Assembly (NCBI GenBank): GCA_900180385.1
Contig: FXLX01000005.1
Span: forward strand, 1-64,000
Source: an uncultured Candidatus Thioglobus sp.
GTDB taxonomy: Bacteria; Pseudomonadota; Gammaproteobacteria; PS1; Pseudothioglobaceae
Reading direction: 5' to 3'
DNA length: 64,000 nucleotides
The translations under genes were made by a program, and so were the position numbers. A model generated the notes under the pieces. That model was not told the DNA's origin, did not search any database, and saw only the letters and a list, made by a program, of their open reading frames with translations. This document shows, piece after piece, positions 1-10,433 of the stretch (positions are counted from its first letter, which is position 1; each line of letters opens with the position of its first letter).

Positions 1-68
1 TTTAAAGGAATGAATAAAAATATGCTTAATTTACACTTGAAAGAATGTGAATTTAGATTCAATAATCG

Positions 69-97
69 CAAGCAAAATCTTTATAAGATTTTGCTTG
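69..97. repeat. Perfect inverted repeat (13-bp arms, 3-nt loop), possible terminator
   Basis: caagcaaaatctt-tat-aagattttgcttg just downstream of the decayed DUF1302 gene. Confidence 0.6.
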
Positions 98-126
98 AAA
101 TGTTCAGAAAAGAGTCGCTTAAGTTG

Positions 127-1849
127 TTATGACCCAAATTCTTTATTTTTTTCAGCTTTGTTCAGGTTGTTCGTTAAATGTATAGTGGCTTGATCTGCAG
201 TATATTTCCAATTCGTTGCATCTTTATCACCCGTATTAACATAATCAAGATTTCTATCTTGAATAAACTGAGCAGATACCATCATATTGGTGAGTACTGT
301 CATATCAGCACCTAACACATATTTAAAACGATTACCTTTTACCATTTTTAATGCATTCACTAAGAAACCATGGTTTAAATCAACCTCTGACGCATCTTTA
401 CGAGTGACAATTGGAGACATAACATCTTTTTGATACAAAGCTTCACCACGTAAAACAATAGCGCCTAGATTAGCAGTATCAAATGAGCCGCCCAACTGAG
501 TGATTTTATTGAGTTTTTCAACCATGTTAAAAACTGCATTCCCTCCACCAGCAGAACCACCAACTGTATTACCGTCACCTAAATTATTAGTTACATAAAC
601 CCCACCTGCAGAAGTAGAAGCGGTCTCTTCTAACACTGAACCATCTGCACTATTTGTCCAATAGGTGTCAATATACGGATTGGTATCATTGTCATGTATA
701 ACATTCATGGAATAATTCAATCCATCTGAGGTTGTATTTTTGTATCGTGCAGATAGTACTGGAGTACTATCATGATCAACAACATATTTAGAAGTCACAC
801 CTACAAATTGATCAAAGGTTGCAAAGGTTGCATTCGGCATATAATGAAATACTTGGGTCGCATTATCTTTTCCAGTATTCCACTGAGCCAATGCTGTATC
901 TGAAAATAAATTTTGAGCATTAGCATTATTTGCACCCACATTTGCACCACCGCCATTATGCGTTGTTGCTTGATTAGTAATATGCTCCATACAAGCCGCA
1001 TTTGTTGTTAACCCTGCAACTGCGTTACAAATACCTGCAAAATTAGCTCTTTGATCTACTTCTCCTGCATTAGTACCTGTCATAAAGTCATTAACATCAG
1101 CCATAGTCATACCATTGGTATTACCATTAGATTGAAATGCGCTAGATACACTTCCTAACGCAGGAACCACATTAATCATGCCATTTACCCTACCTGAAAT
1201 GGTATCCACGCCCTTCATGACAAAAGCATTGCCGCTATCACTAATTGAATAATGCGTGCTTGCAGTAGTTGATGAAGAATCACCCATGCCTGCAAAATGA
1301 CTAGATTTTGATTGAGAAGCAATAAATTGCCAATTACCGCCATTACTGGTATCAGTTTCAGTGTTTAGCATCCATACTGGAATACGAGAATCTTCCATTT
1401 GATTTTGTGCCATTTCAGAACAATCGGTTGGATTAATTGCATCGAGTAACTTTATGCCATCAGCTGTACCCCAAACTACTTGCTGCTTACCTGCTCGAAT
1501 GGAAAAATCATTAATTTCAGTATCAATATAGGCTTCACGCAATGCATCTCGTTGAGTGTACGATTCATTTGAATCGTAATCACCCACACCTTTTCCATTC
1601 TTAAATCCTTGTAATTCTACATGAAACGTGGCATTTTCTGAAGTGTCGCCATCAATAAAATACGCGCAGATGTTTCAGTTTTCATCACATCTTTACCATG
1701 TGAAGATGCTGCACCAATTGTAATGCCAGATGTGGTAAATTTCGCACTTTCATGCACAATCTTACCCGTCACCTCAGCTTCAGCAAAGGCTGTACTAACT
1801 GAGAATACCACCGCTAATGCGATCGATAATGTTATGTTTGTTTTTTCAT
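127..1849 (-). pseudogene. DUF1302-family outer-membrane protein, frameshifted and probably truncated at the C-terminus
   Basis: ORFs 1617..1811 (signal peptide, 'AVVFSVSTAFAEAEVTGKIVHESAKF') and 127..1587 ('IRAGKQQVVWGTADGIKLLDAINPTD') join only if single-nt shifts are repaired: A6 after the ATG at 1849 (A7 needed for MKKTNITLSIALAVVFS) and CGTATTTTATTGATGG near 1655 (one T missing for ARI-F-IDGDTSENATFHVELQGF). Confidence 0.75.
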
Positions 1850-1936
1850 TTTGTTCCCTCGTTTTTATGAATTTTCTTACTCTTATAAAAATGGTGCAGG
1901 CAAGGTCTGCATCATAATCAATTTATTTAATTTTTA

Positions 1937-2877
1937 TTATTTAATCTTTTTAGGCATCTTCTTTAACGTACGCGTAGACCATAAGTTCTTTTTCTTGTAT
2001 TTATGATTAACTTTCGTTATGTTAGAGGGGATAAACGCCATGGTTTCATGACCTGTTGCCAGTGTTGTACCGTACCAGTAACCCCAGTAGCTTGCACGTG
2101 GATCATCTAAACCCGCTGACACCCATGAGCGATCAATCACTTTAACCTTGTTGCCACCTTTAAAGTACTCCGTGCGGTAGTCGGCAAATGTTTTAGTATC
2201 AATGTAGCTTACGCGGTTATCGTACCACCAGTTTGCATTGTTAGCGGTTGATTTAAGCTTGTACACTTCTTTACCGTCAACTGAACAATCTGCTTCTATT
2301 TTGGCGTTTTGTGTCCACTTATTACGCTTAACATCTTTCATTACGCCTAAACAACCAGCAAATTTGGTTGTACCTAATAGCTCATGATTATCATGCTTTG
2401 GCTTACGTAGGGTTACATCACCAAAGGTAAAGTCTGAACCGCCCCAAGCATCATCACGTTCAGGCTCGGCGAAACGACGAACTTTACGAATTGATGGAAT
2501 GAAGATTTCGTATGATTGTGACTTGTTAGCATCACTAAAGTCAGTAATTAACATTTAAGCTTGCCTGAACGGAAAATGGCTAAATCTTGTGCGTTAACAC
2601 CAGCGGCTTTAGGAGCGTTGTTTAAGTAGCGCTCTAATGTAAGCGTTAAAGGGTTTGAGCCTTTAGCACGTAAGATAAGTGCGGTAATGTCTTTGCCTTT
2701 TTTAGTAATTGCATAATTACCAAAAGAATAAAAATGATTAACAAAGTAGTTTTGATTGGCAATATCATTAGCAGATAAACCACTTGATTTATAGGCTAGA
2801 TCTTTTGTTACTGTTGCTGTTTCAGCACCTGCTACAAGACTGGCTGCGACTGCAACCGATAAAGCGATTCGCTTCAT
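1937..2877 (-). pseudogene. DUF1329-family protein, frameshifted
   Basis: ORF 2548..2889 (signal peptide and N-terminal part) and ORF 1937..2554 ('SQSYEIFIPSIRKVRRFAEPERDDAWGGSDFTFGDV', DUF1329-like) lie in different frames and meet at 2548-2554; next to the DUF1302 gene, its usual partner. Confidence 0.7.
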
Positions 2878-3167
2878 ACTCTCCCCCATGGATTAGTTAA
2901 TAAAGTTCCAAATATGCCTTAGTGCTTCACTTTGTCAAACTTTTGTATTTTTTTTGACCTTTTACTGTATTTTTTCAAAAATCGTTTTTTTTTTGCTATT
3001 TTTTTCATACCAAGCCTTTTCAAGAATTTATAGAACGGGCCTTGCACCCCTCAAGTGGTGTTAAAAAAAGAACCTGTATCATTTGTCTGTCGAAATATAA
3101 AAATTTCGGAAATATTGCAAATGGCGGTAAAATTCAGTATTATTCAATATCGATTCTTAGGAGAGTC

Positions 3168-4418
3168 ATGCAATTTAATTTATTTACCTTAATATTTCTA
3201 ATAACGACGTTTGCTTACGTTATTACCCTATTGTGGCTTAATGTTCGACAAGATAAAGCAGTGAGTAAATCATTCAGTGCGGTGCCAGCTGAGTTTAATG
3301 AGAAGATCACGCTAGAGCAGCATCAAAAAGCGGCTGAATATACACAGGCTAAACTCACCGTTAACCATTTTGAGGTTATTTTTTCTACCATTGTTCTGCT
3401 TGCATGGACACTTGGTGGTGGGCTTAATTGGCTAGATAACGCTTGGCAAGCGCTGGGCTACGACGTACTAAATTCTGGGGTGTTATTTATCATGAGTTTA
3501 ATGCTGATTGCCAGTGTGATTGATTTGCCTTTTAGCCTTTATCGTACCTTTGTACTGGAGCAAAAATTTGGCTTTAATAAGATGAATAGCAAAACTTTTG
3601 TTGGTGATTTATTTAAAGAATTTCTTTTAATGTTAATTATCGGCTTGCCGCTGATTTACGCGATTTTGTATTTAATGGGTGCAATGGGTGAATACTGGTG
3701 GGCTTATGTGTGGATGGTATTAACGGGATTTTCACTACTGATGTTTTGGGCTTACCCGAGTTTCATTGCGCCAATATTTAACAAATTTAAACCACTTGAC
3801 GATCTTGAGTTAAAAGCCAAAATTGATAATTTACTGGCTCGTACGGGTTTTAAAAGTGACGGCGTGTTTGTAATGGATGGCTCTAAGCGCTCTTCACACG
3901 GCAATGCTTATTTTACTGGCATTGGCAAAAACAAGCGCATTGTGTTTTTTGACACGCTACTTAAAGGTATGGATGATCAGGAAGTTGAGGCGATCCTTGC
4001 GCATGAACTAGGGCATTTTCATCACAAGCATATTCGCAAGCATATGATTACCTCATTTAGTATTTCACTTTTAGGTTTGGCGCTTTTGGGTTATTTGATC
4101 AATCATCCGTGGTTTTTTAATGGACTAGGCATTGAAAACCCATCTAATCACACAGCCCTTATTTTGTTTATGTTGGTAATGCCAGTGTTTAGTTTTTTTA
4201 TCGCACCGATTAGCAATGCGCTATCACGCAAACATGAATTTGAAGCCGATGTTTTTGCCGCTAAACACACCAATGCGAATGATTTAGTTTCTAGCTTAGT
4301 GAAGCTGTATCGTGACAATGCTTCAACGCTAACGCCTGACAAACTTTATTCGGCGTTTCATGATTCACACCCATCTGCGTCGATTCGTATTAACCATCTC
4401 AAGGCCAGTGAAAGCTAA
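3168..4418 (+). CDS. M48 family metallopeptidase (Ste24/CAAX prenyl protease-like)
   Basis: ORF with HELGHFHHKH zinc motif, multiple TM segments and C-terminal 'HEFEADVFA'; RBS-like taggagag before ATG 3168. Confidence 0.9.
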   Translation: MQFNLFTLIFLITTFAYVITLLWLNVRQDKAVSKSFSAVPAEFNEKITLEQHQKAAEYTQAKLTVNHFEVIFSTIVLLAWTLGGGLNWLDNAWQALGYDVLNSGVLFIMSLMLIASVIDLPFSLYRTFVLEQKFGFNKMNSKTFVGDLFKEFLLMLIIGLPLIYAILYLMGAMGEYWWAYVWMVLTGFSLLMFWAYPSFIAPIFNKFKPLDDLELKAKIDNLLARTGFKSDGVFVMDGSKRSSHGNAYFTGIGKNKRIVFFDTLLKGMDDQEVEAILAHELGHFHHKHIRKHMITSFSISLLGLALLGYLINHPWFFNGLGIENPSNHTALILFMLVMPVFSFFIAPISNALSRKHEFEADVFAAKHTNANDLVSSLVKLYRDNASTLTPDKLYSAFHDSHPSASIRINHLKASES

Positions 4419-4680
4419 CCTACTCAGCTTACTACTACTGCCTAGCTTGAGCTGGGCTGTGCCAAATATTAGTGATGGAAAATTATTGTACGATGAAAGT
4501 TGCGCAAAATGTCATCACACACCCTATCAAAGCCTAGGTTGGAATGAGATGACTAATCGCACCGAGCTTCGCCACATGATTGAGGCTTGTAGCAATCATT
4601 TTCAACTCGAGTGGAATGCCCAGGATATTGAAGATACAACTGAATTTTTAAATACTGAATTCTTATTTTTGGAAAAATAA
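4408..4680 (+). CDS. Small secreted monoheme c-type cytochrome-like protein
   Basis: GTG start at 4408 gives a signal peptide (VKANLLSLLLLPSLSWA); CAKCH heme motif. Confidence 0.7.
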   Translation: MKANLLSLLLLPSLSWAVPNISDGKLLYDESCAKCHHTPYQSLGWNEMTNRTELRHMIEACSNHFQLEWNAQDIEDTTEFLNTEFLFLEK

Positions 4681-4713
4681 GCGGTATACTCTAACCATAC
4701 AACGGAGAAAGTT

Positions 4714-4995
4714 ATGAAAAAACAACTAATCGCATTAGCAATATTAAACGCAGCATCTACCACCTTTGCAGAATCTGACACACAAGATCGCCACGATGAG
4801 GCTTGCGTCAGTTGCCATATTATTGAACATGATGATGACTTCTATACTCGAGAAGTAACACGCATGAAAACCTTATTAGACTTGCGTCGCCAAGTGAGTA
4901 TTTGTACAGCAGCCTTTAATGTGGACTGGTTCCCTGAAGAAGAAGCGAGTGAAGTTAAATTTTTAAATGACAAATATTACAAATTGCAAAAATAA
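4714..4995 (+). CDS. Small secreted monoheme c-type cytochrome-like protein (paralogue of the preceding gene)
   Basis: Signal peptide MKKQLIALAILNAASTTFA; CVSCH heme motif; shared C-terminal pattern with the neighbour. Confidence 0.7.
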   Translation: MKKQLIALAILNAASTTFAESDTQDRHDEACVSCHIIEHDDDFYTREVTRMKTLLDLRRQVSICTAAFNVDWFPEEEASEVKFLNDKYYKLQK

Positions 4996-5958
4996 TTGGA
5001 CTTAACACGACGCCAAAAATGGCGTATTGAAAAAATCCAAGCTGAGCGCATTGCCAGAGCCAATCGTGTTGCTGATGGTAACAATATCCAGCTAAACGAT
5101 AGCGATGCACAAACTGGCTTAGTGATCACTCGCTATGGCCAACACTTATTGGTTGAAAGTGAATCGGACGAGCTTTTCCAATGTACCGGACGACGAAATA
5201 TTGAACTCTCAGTTGCGGGCGATCAAGTTATCTTTCAGACAACGGAAGATAACAAAGGTGTGGTTACCGCCCTGTTGGATCGCGCCAACTCACTGACCCG
5301 GTCTCAAAAACTCATTGCTGCTAATATTGACGAGCTTTGGCTGGTAGTCGCCATTGAGCCACACTATCAATTTGAGCTGATTGATCGATATTTAGTGGTG
5401 GCTGAAAATGCTGGATTGCCGATTAATATCGTGGTGAATAAAATTGAGCTAAGTGATGATTTTGAGCAAGTGAAATATGATTTTTCTATGTACGAATCAG
5501 TCGGTTACAAGGTTAGTTATTTGAGCGTTAAAGAACAAACCAATGTGGCCAAATTTAAAGCCCAACTTAACCATAAAACTCATATTTTTTTAGGCCAATC
5601 GGGCGTGGGAAAATCATCACTCATTAATGAGTTAATTCCCGATCTTAACTTGCGCGTCAATGAGCTTTCCAGCAAAAGCAAACTTGGTAAGCACACCACC
5701 ACCAACACTACGCTTTATCATATTCCATCAGGGGGTGATTTAATTGACTCACCGGGTATTCGTGAATTTCAATTAGATGATCTTACTGATAAAGAAATTT
5801 TGAGTGGCTTTAGAGAGTTTAAGCCATTTATTGGCGAGTGTAAATTTAGAAATTGTGTGCACATCAAAGAGCCAAAATGCGCGATCAAAACCTCGGTTGA
5901 AAATGGCGATATTCATCCGATGCGTTACACCAATTATTTGCAATTAATTGGTGCATAA
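4996..5958 (+). CDS. rsgA: Ribosome small subunit-dependent GTPase RsgA
   Basis: Circularly permuted GTPase motifs GQSGVGKSSLIN, TTTNTTLYH, DSPGIREF and a C-terminal Cys/His Zn motif; TTG start directly after the previous stop. Confidence 0.92.
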   Translation: MDLTRRQKWRIEKIQAERIARANRVADGNNIQLNDSDAQTGLVITRYGQHLLVESESDELFQCTGRRNIELSVAGDQVIFQTTEDNKGVVTALLDRANSLTRSQKLIAANIDELWLVVAIEPHYQFELIDRYLVVAENAGLPINIVVNKIELSDDFEQVKYDFSMYESVGYKVSYLSVKEQTNVAKFKAQLNHKTHIFLGQSGVGKSSLINELIPDLNLRVNELSSKSKLGKHTTTNTTLYHIPSGGDLIDSPGIREFQLDDLTDKEILSGFREFKPFIGECKFRNCVHIKEPKCAIKTSVENGDIHPMRYTNYLQLIGA

Positions 5959-7086
5959 ATGGACGTTAGCGTTGTTAGTAAAATATCGGAAATTGATAGC
6001 ACGCAGTGGAATGCGTTAATCCCCGATAACAACCCTTTTTGCAAGCATGAATTTTTAAGTACTTTAGAAGATCATAATTGTGTGGGTGAAAAATTTGGCT
6101 GGATTCCTAGGCATGTCGTTATTCACGAAAACGACCAACTCATTGGCGCTGCAATTTTGTATGAAAAATACAATAATTATGGTGAGTTTGTTTTTGATCA
6201 CGTTTGGCATAATGCCTACGAGCGCCACGGTTTAAACTACTATCCAAAACTAACTTCCTCCATCCCTTACACACCAGCAAGTGGTGTGCGATTTTTGGCC
6301 AGTAAAAATGATGAAAATCGCATATTCCCCATGCTTTTAGACGCCATTGTCAATATTTGCGAAAAAATTAATGCCAGTAGTTTTCATTGTCTTTTTCCGA
6401 GCAATGGGATTGATTTTTTAAAAAAATCGTCACTTTTTATTCGAGATGACTGCCAATTTCATTGGAATAATGACAATTATGCTGATTTTGATGCCTTTTT
6501 AGCCAATTTAAAGCAAAAAAAGCGCAAAAACATCCGACAAGAGCGATCAAAGGTTAAAAAATCTGGGGTTATTATTCGTCAATTAGATGGAAATAGCGCT
6601 AAAGAGGTCGATTGGCAAAATTTCTCAAATTTTTACACTCAAACATTTCTAGAGAAAAGTGGTACACCAACATTAAATTTTGATTTTTTCAAATCAATCG
6701 CCAAATCAATGCCGGAACAGGTGTTGTTATTTTTGGCTGATCTAAATGGTGAATGCGTTGCTGGATCGCTCATGTTTAAAAGCGACACCCATCTTTACGG
6801 TCGCCATTGGGGCTGTTCTGAGCAAGTTGATCACCTGCATTTTGAAGCTTGTTACTATCAAGGTATTGAATATGCCATTAAACATAAGTTGCAAGTGTTT
6901 GAGCCTGGTGCACAAGGTGAGCACAAAGTCGCCAGAGGCTTTGTACCAACTTTAACACAATCGGCTCATTGGATTAAAGATGAGGGCTTTAAACAACCAA
7001 TTAAGGATTTTTGCAAGATGGAGCAAGAACACATTCAAAAATATATGCAACAAGTTAACACTCACAACCCATACAAAAACCCATGA
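5959..7086 (+). CDS. GNAT-family N-acetyltransferase, COG3146 (FemAB-like)
   Basis: 'RKNIRQERSKVKKSG...YGRHWGCSEQVDHLHFEACYYQGIEYAI...EPGAQGEHKVARGFVPT' is typical of the family. Confidence 0.8.
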   Translation: MDVSVVSKISEIDSTQWNALIPDNNPFCKHEFLSTLEDHNCVGEKFGWIPRHVVIHENDQLIGAAILYEKYNNYGEFVFDHVWHNAYERHGLNYYPKLTSSIPYTPASGVRFLASKNDENRIFPMLLDAIVNICEKINASSFHCLFPSNGIDFLKKSSLFIRDDCQFHWNNDNYADFDAFLANLKQKKRKNIRQERSKVKKSGVIIRQLDGNSAKEVDWQNFSNFYTQTFLEKSGTPTLNFDFFKSIAKSMPEQVLLFLADLNGECVAGSLMFKSDTHLYGRHWGCSEQVDHLHFEACYYQGIEYAIKHKLQVFEPGAQGEHKVARGFVPTLTQSAHWIKDEGFKQPIKDFCKMEQEHIQKYMQQVNTHNPYKNP

Positions 7087-7679
7087 AGCAATATTCACCT
7101 TCTTGCGATCAAAACAAAGATCCAATCTTAAGTGTTATTAAGCCACTGCTAAATGGTGTTAATTCTGTACTTGAAATTGGTAGTGGCACAGGGCAACATA
7201 GCGTATATTTTGCCAATGCATTAGCGCATCTATCTTGGCAGGCGAGCGATCAAGCAATGTATTTACCCAGTGTGAATGCTTGGATAAAAGAAGCAAAACT
7301 TAGCAACACACCTAAAGCTTTAGAGCTTGATGTAACTGGCAATTGGCCTGATACAATTTATGAAGCAATATTCTCTGCCAACACCGTGCATATTATGAGC
7401 TGGGAGATGGTGTTAGGGGTTTTTAAGGGAGTAAGCGGCGTGCTGGAAAATAACGGCCTATTTATGCTTTATGGGCCGTTTAATTACAATGGACAATACA
7501 CCAGCGAAAGCAATGCAAATTTTGATCTGTGGCTGGCACAGCAAAACCCGCAAAGCGCTATTCGCGATTTCGAAGCGCTTAATCAGCTGGCCAAACAATA
7601 TGGTTTGGAGTTAATCGAGGATTATGAAATGCCAGCGAATAATCGAATTTTGGTTTGGAAGAAAACCCAACCCTTTTAG
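7083..7679 (+). CDS. DUF938 family SAM-dependent methyltransferase
   Basis: SAM motif VLEIGSGTGQHSVYFA; 'FMLYGPFNYNGQYTSESNANFDLWL'; ATGA overlap with upstream gene. Confidence 0.85.
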   Translation: MKQYSPSCDQNKDPILSVIKPLLNGVNSVLEIGSGTGQHSVYFANALAHLSWQASDQAMYLPSVNAWIKEAKLSNTPKALELDVTGNWPDTIYEAIFSANTVHIMSWEMVLGVFKGVSGVLENNGLFMLYGPFNYNGQYTSESNANFDLWLAQQNPQSAIRDFEALNQLAKQYGLELIEDYEMPANNRILVWKKTQPF

Positions 7680-8947
7680 GGATTCATTTTCTCCAGGCCT
7701 TGCTTGGTGAAATAAATTCTAGAGCCTTTGATTAAATTAAACAACAATACTGCATTTGATAAAGCCATAATTACCCCTGCAATGATTTGATAGTTTGAAT
7801 CAAATACCAGTGCAATAAGTGACAATAGGGTAAATACATGCAAGATAAACTGAACTGTGGTTAATTTCTTTCCAATCAATTCGCTCATGGTTGGCATGTT
7901 CATGTAACCTTTGTTATTTAAGTGAAACCAAACCAAAAATGGCAAAATTTTGTACACTATTCCAGTGATCGTTGACATGGCAAAACCATACAAAAATATA
8001 AGCACTGCTAGTGTATTTAATTGAGCAATATGCAGCCATTCACTGGCCAGTGAAATACTAATGGCACTTAACAACATCAACATAGAAAAATACCAATAAT
8101 AGGTACTGGTATCGGTAACCTTACGCTTTCTATTGAACAATAATGAGATGGTGGTAATGGCGTAATCAGACAGCAGTAAAGATACAAATATCTTAAACAA
8201 TAAATATAAAGAAGTGTCGCCTGAAAACAAAGCAAAACTAAGCCCAACCAATAAGGCGAAAATAATCTTGATGGCGTATTTGGTATAAAGATCAGGGTAA
8301 GTTTCAGCTACGTAAAACATAGGAATTACTTGATAAGATACACCAATAATTAGCATAACCACCCAGCCCAATATGCTAAAAATAATATATGTATAAAGAA
8401 TGGTCTGATGATATTCTGAAAAGCTTGCGTTGTCATGAGATAAGAGTAAATATCCCGCCAAAAATAATGCAATTGTTAGCGATGCCAAGGCACCAATAAA
8501 GGCTTTAATAGTTGGGGTAACACTCTTAGCATTTTTGAGCGTAAGCGCTGTAGCAACAACAAACACTATAAAAGCGCTCAGCAACATCACCATGGCAACA
8601 ATCATTAAAGTTGCTTGGTAAGCATAAAACGCATACGCAAAAACAAGCAGCCCGATTGACAACAGCCCATGCACGAGTGGTGCAATAATTTGCTGATGTT
8701 TTAAAGCAACACCAGCAGTTACTGGCAGCATCTGAAACATGATGCCAAGCATAGTCATAGCCAAAAAACCCAAGGCAATAAAATAAGTAAAAATCATCAC
8801 TCCTGATGAAGTTTGAGACTCCAAAGAAGGTACAAATCCTAAAACAAACAGCCCAGCCAATAGAGCAAAAATAGGGCTGGTGATAAAAAATAGAAGCGGA
8901 ATTCTTAAGGGTGGTGCTTGATCTAATGACAACGAGGAATTAAACAT
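7676..8947 (-). CDS. Polytopic membrane protein (heme-copper oxidase subunit I/NnrS-like hypothetical)
   Basis: About 12 hydrophobic segments with conserved-looking His ('GVALKHQQ', 'SYQVIPMFYV', 'LPFLVWFHLNN'). Confidence 0.6.
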   Translation of the reverse strand: MFNSSLSLDQAPPLRIPLLFFITSPIFALLAGLFVLGFVPSLESQTSSGVMIFTYFIALGFLAMTMLGIMFQMLPVTAGVALKHQQIIAPLVHGLLSIGLLVFAYAFYAYQATLMIVAMVMLLSAFIVFVVATALTLKNAKSVTPTIKAFIGALASLTIALFLAGYLLLSHDNASFSEYHQTILYTYIIFSILGWVVMLIIGVSYQVIPMFYVAETYPDLYTKYAIKIIFALLVGLSFALFSGDTSLYLLFKIFVSLLLSDYAITTISLLFNRKRKVTDTSTYYWYFSMLMLLSAISISLASEWLHIAQLNTLAVLIFLYGFAMSTITGIVYKILPFLVWFHLNNKGYMNMPTMSELIGKKLTTVQFILHVFTLLSLIALVFDSNYQIIAGVIMALSNAVLLFNLIKGSRIYFTKQGLEKMNP

Positions 8948-8989
8948 AGATTAACTCTGATGATGAATCATAAGCTCAAAAAATTGCAT

Positions 8990-10300
8990 TTATTCAAATT
9001 CCATTTGTTTAAAAATACGCTCAGCATTTTGCTTATGCAATTCTCTGTAGGTTCCACGATCTCTAAACATTAATTGATCGATATTGTAAGCCTCATACAA
9101 GCCACCGTCCTCATCAAGTACTCTTTCAACTTCAGCACGCATGTAAACTAAATAATCCTTGGTGAATTTAGTGATGGTTGCTAAATCTGTCGGCTCACCA
9201 TGGCCAGGGATAATAATTTCAGGTTCAAGTGCCTCGATCTTATCCCAAGTTTCAATCCAAGCTGCGGCATTGGTATGTGGAAAAATTGGCAACATGCGCT
9301 CATTAAAAGCGGTATCGCCACTAATTAATAACTTTTGCTCAGGTAGCCAAAGTTGGATATCATCTGGAGAATGCGATGCACCAATTTGCATTAGCTCTAT
9401 TTTAGTGCCACCCATTGGCAAGTTAAGTTTTTCTTTAAAAGTGAGGTCAGGGCGTACAACCACCGTACCAATTAGCTTATCTTTTTGTACGCGTAAAGAA
9501 CGCGCATAAATATCTTCACCTCTACTCTTAATTTCTTTATCGGCTTCAACATGAGCAACAATAATAGCACCCTGCTCTTTCCAATAATTTGAGCCTAAAA
9601 TTGCATGACCTTGTGAATTTTCCAACACCACATATTTAACCTTTTGGTCGGTTACCTTTTTGATTTCTTCATGCATGGCTTTAGCTACAAGGTAGCTACC
9701 CCCAGCATTGAATACTAATACACCATCAGTGGTTACAATAAATGAGAGGTTGTTATTATGATTTGAATTTTCATAAGTGTATGGCTGTGTGGCGCCAATT
9801 GCAGAGTAAACACCCGGTGCTATTTCTGTAGGCAAACGATACAAAATATTATTTGGCTCATGATCACTAATTCTAACTAGGGAGAATTCTTCTTTCCACG
9901 TAAAGAAACCGTCGGCGTAATTTTTGACATTGGTGTAACCCATGTTTTCTAAGGTTTTGGCGGCGAGTGGCGAGCGTAAGTTGAGACCACAATAAACAAT
10001 AATTGGCGTATCTTTAGATTTTGCATAATCACCAATTTGGAACTCTAGCCAGCCGCGAACAATATTTACGTTTTGGCCGCGTTTAATAGTGCCTGTGTAT
10101 TTAAGCTCAGACGGCGTACGCACATCAATCAAAATTACACTCGCATCCTCATTAAGGATTTTATTCAATTCTTCTGTATTGATATTAACAATTTGCTTGT
10201 TAACCGATTCCAACATTATATGGCCATCAACAATATCGATATCTGCTTGAGAATTTAATACGGTAAGTGCAGTGGCAATGGTTAGGATTTTTTTTAACAT
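8990..10300 (-). CDS. Secreted rhodanese and metallo-beta-lactamase-fold fusion protein
   Basis: Signal peptide; rhodanese loop 'VYCGLNLRSPLAAKTLENMGYTNVKNYADGF'; MBL part with 'GASHSPDDIQLWLPEQKLLISGD' and 'IIPGHGEP'. Confidence 0.8.
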   Translation of the reverse strand: MLKKILTIATALTVLNSQADIDIVDGHIMLESVNKQIVNINTEELNKILNEDASVILIDVRTPSELKYTGTIKRGQNVNIVRGWLEFQIGDYAKSKDTPIIVYCGLNLRSPLAAKTLENMGYTNVKNYADGFFTWKEEFSLVRISDHEPNNILYRLPTEIAPGVYSAIGATQPYTYENSNHNNNLSFIVTTDGVLVFNAGGSYLVAKAMHEEIKKVTDQKVKYVVLENSQGHAILGSNYWKEQGAIIVAHVEADKEIKSRGEDIYARSLRVQKDKLIGTVVVRPDLTFKEKLNLPMGGTKIELMQIGASHSPDDIQLWLPEQKLLISGDTAFNERMLPIFPHTNAAAWIETWDKIEALEPEIIIPGHGEPTDLATITKFTKDYLVYMRAEVERVLDEDGGLYEAYNIDQLMFRDRGTYRELHKQNAERIFKQMEFE

Positions 10301-10433
10301 AGGCTTTGATAGGGTGAGTATTTGAGCTCAATTATCACATATAGGGTGACTCTATGCCAGAATTTGATTTTTTTAATAGATGAAAGAGAAAGTGAAAAAA
10401 CCAACCTTAAATTATCAATTAATTAACAGCCGT

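Noticed and set aside
2548-2554. Programmed frameshift or translational coupling joining the two DUF1329 ORFs
   Set aside because: No clear slippery heptamer with downstream structure was seen; adjacent DUF1302 is also broken, so decay or sequence error is simpler. Not excluded.
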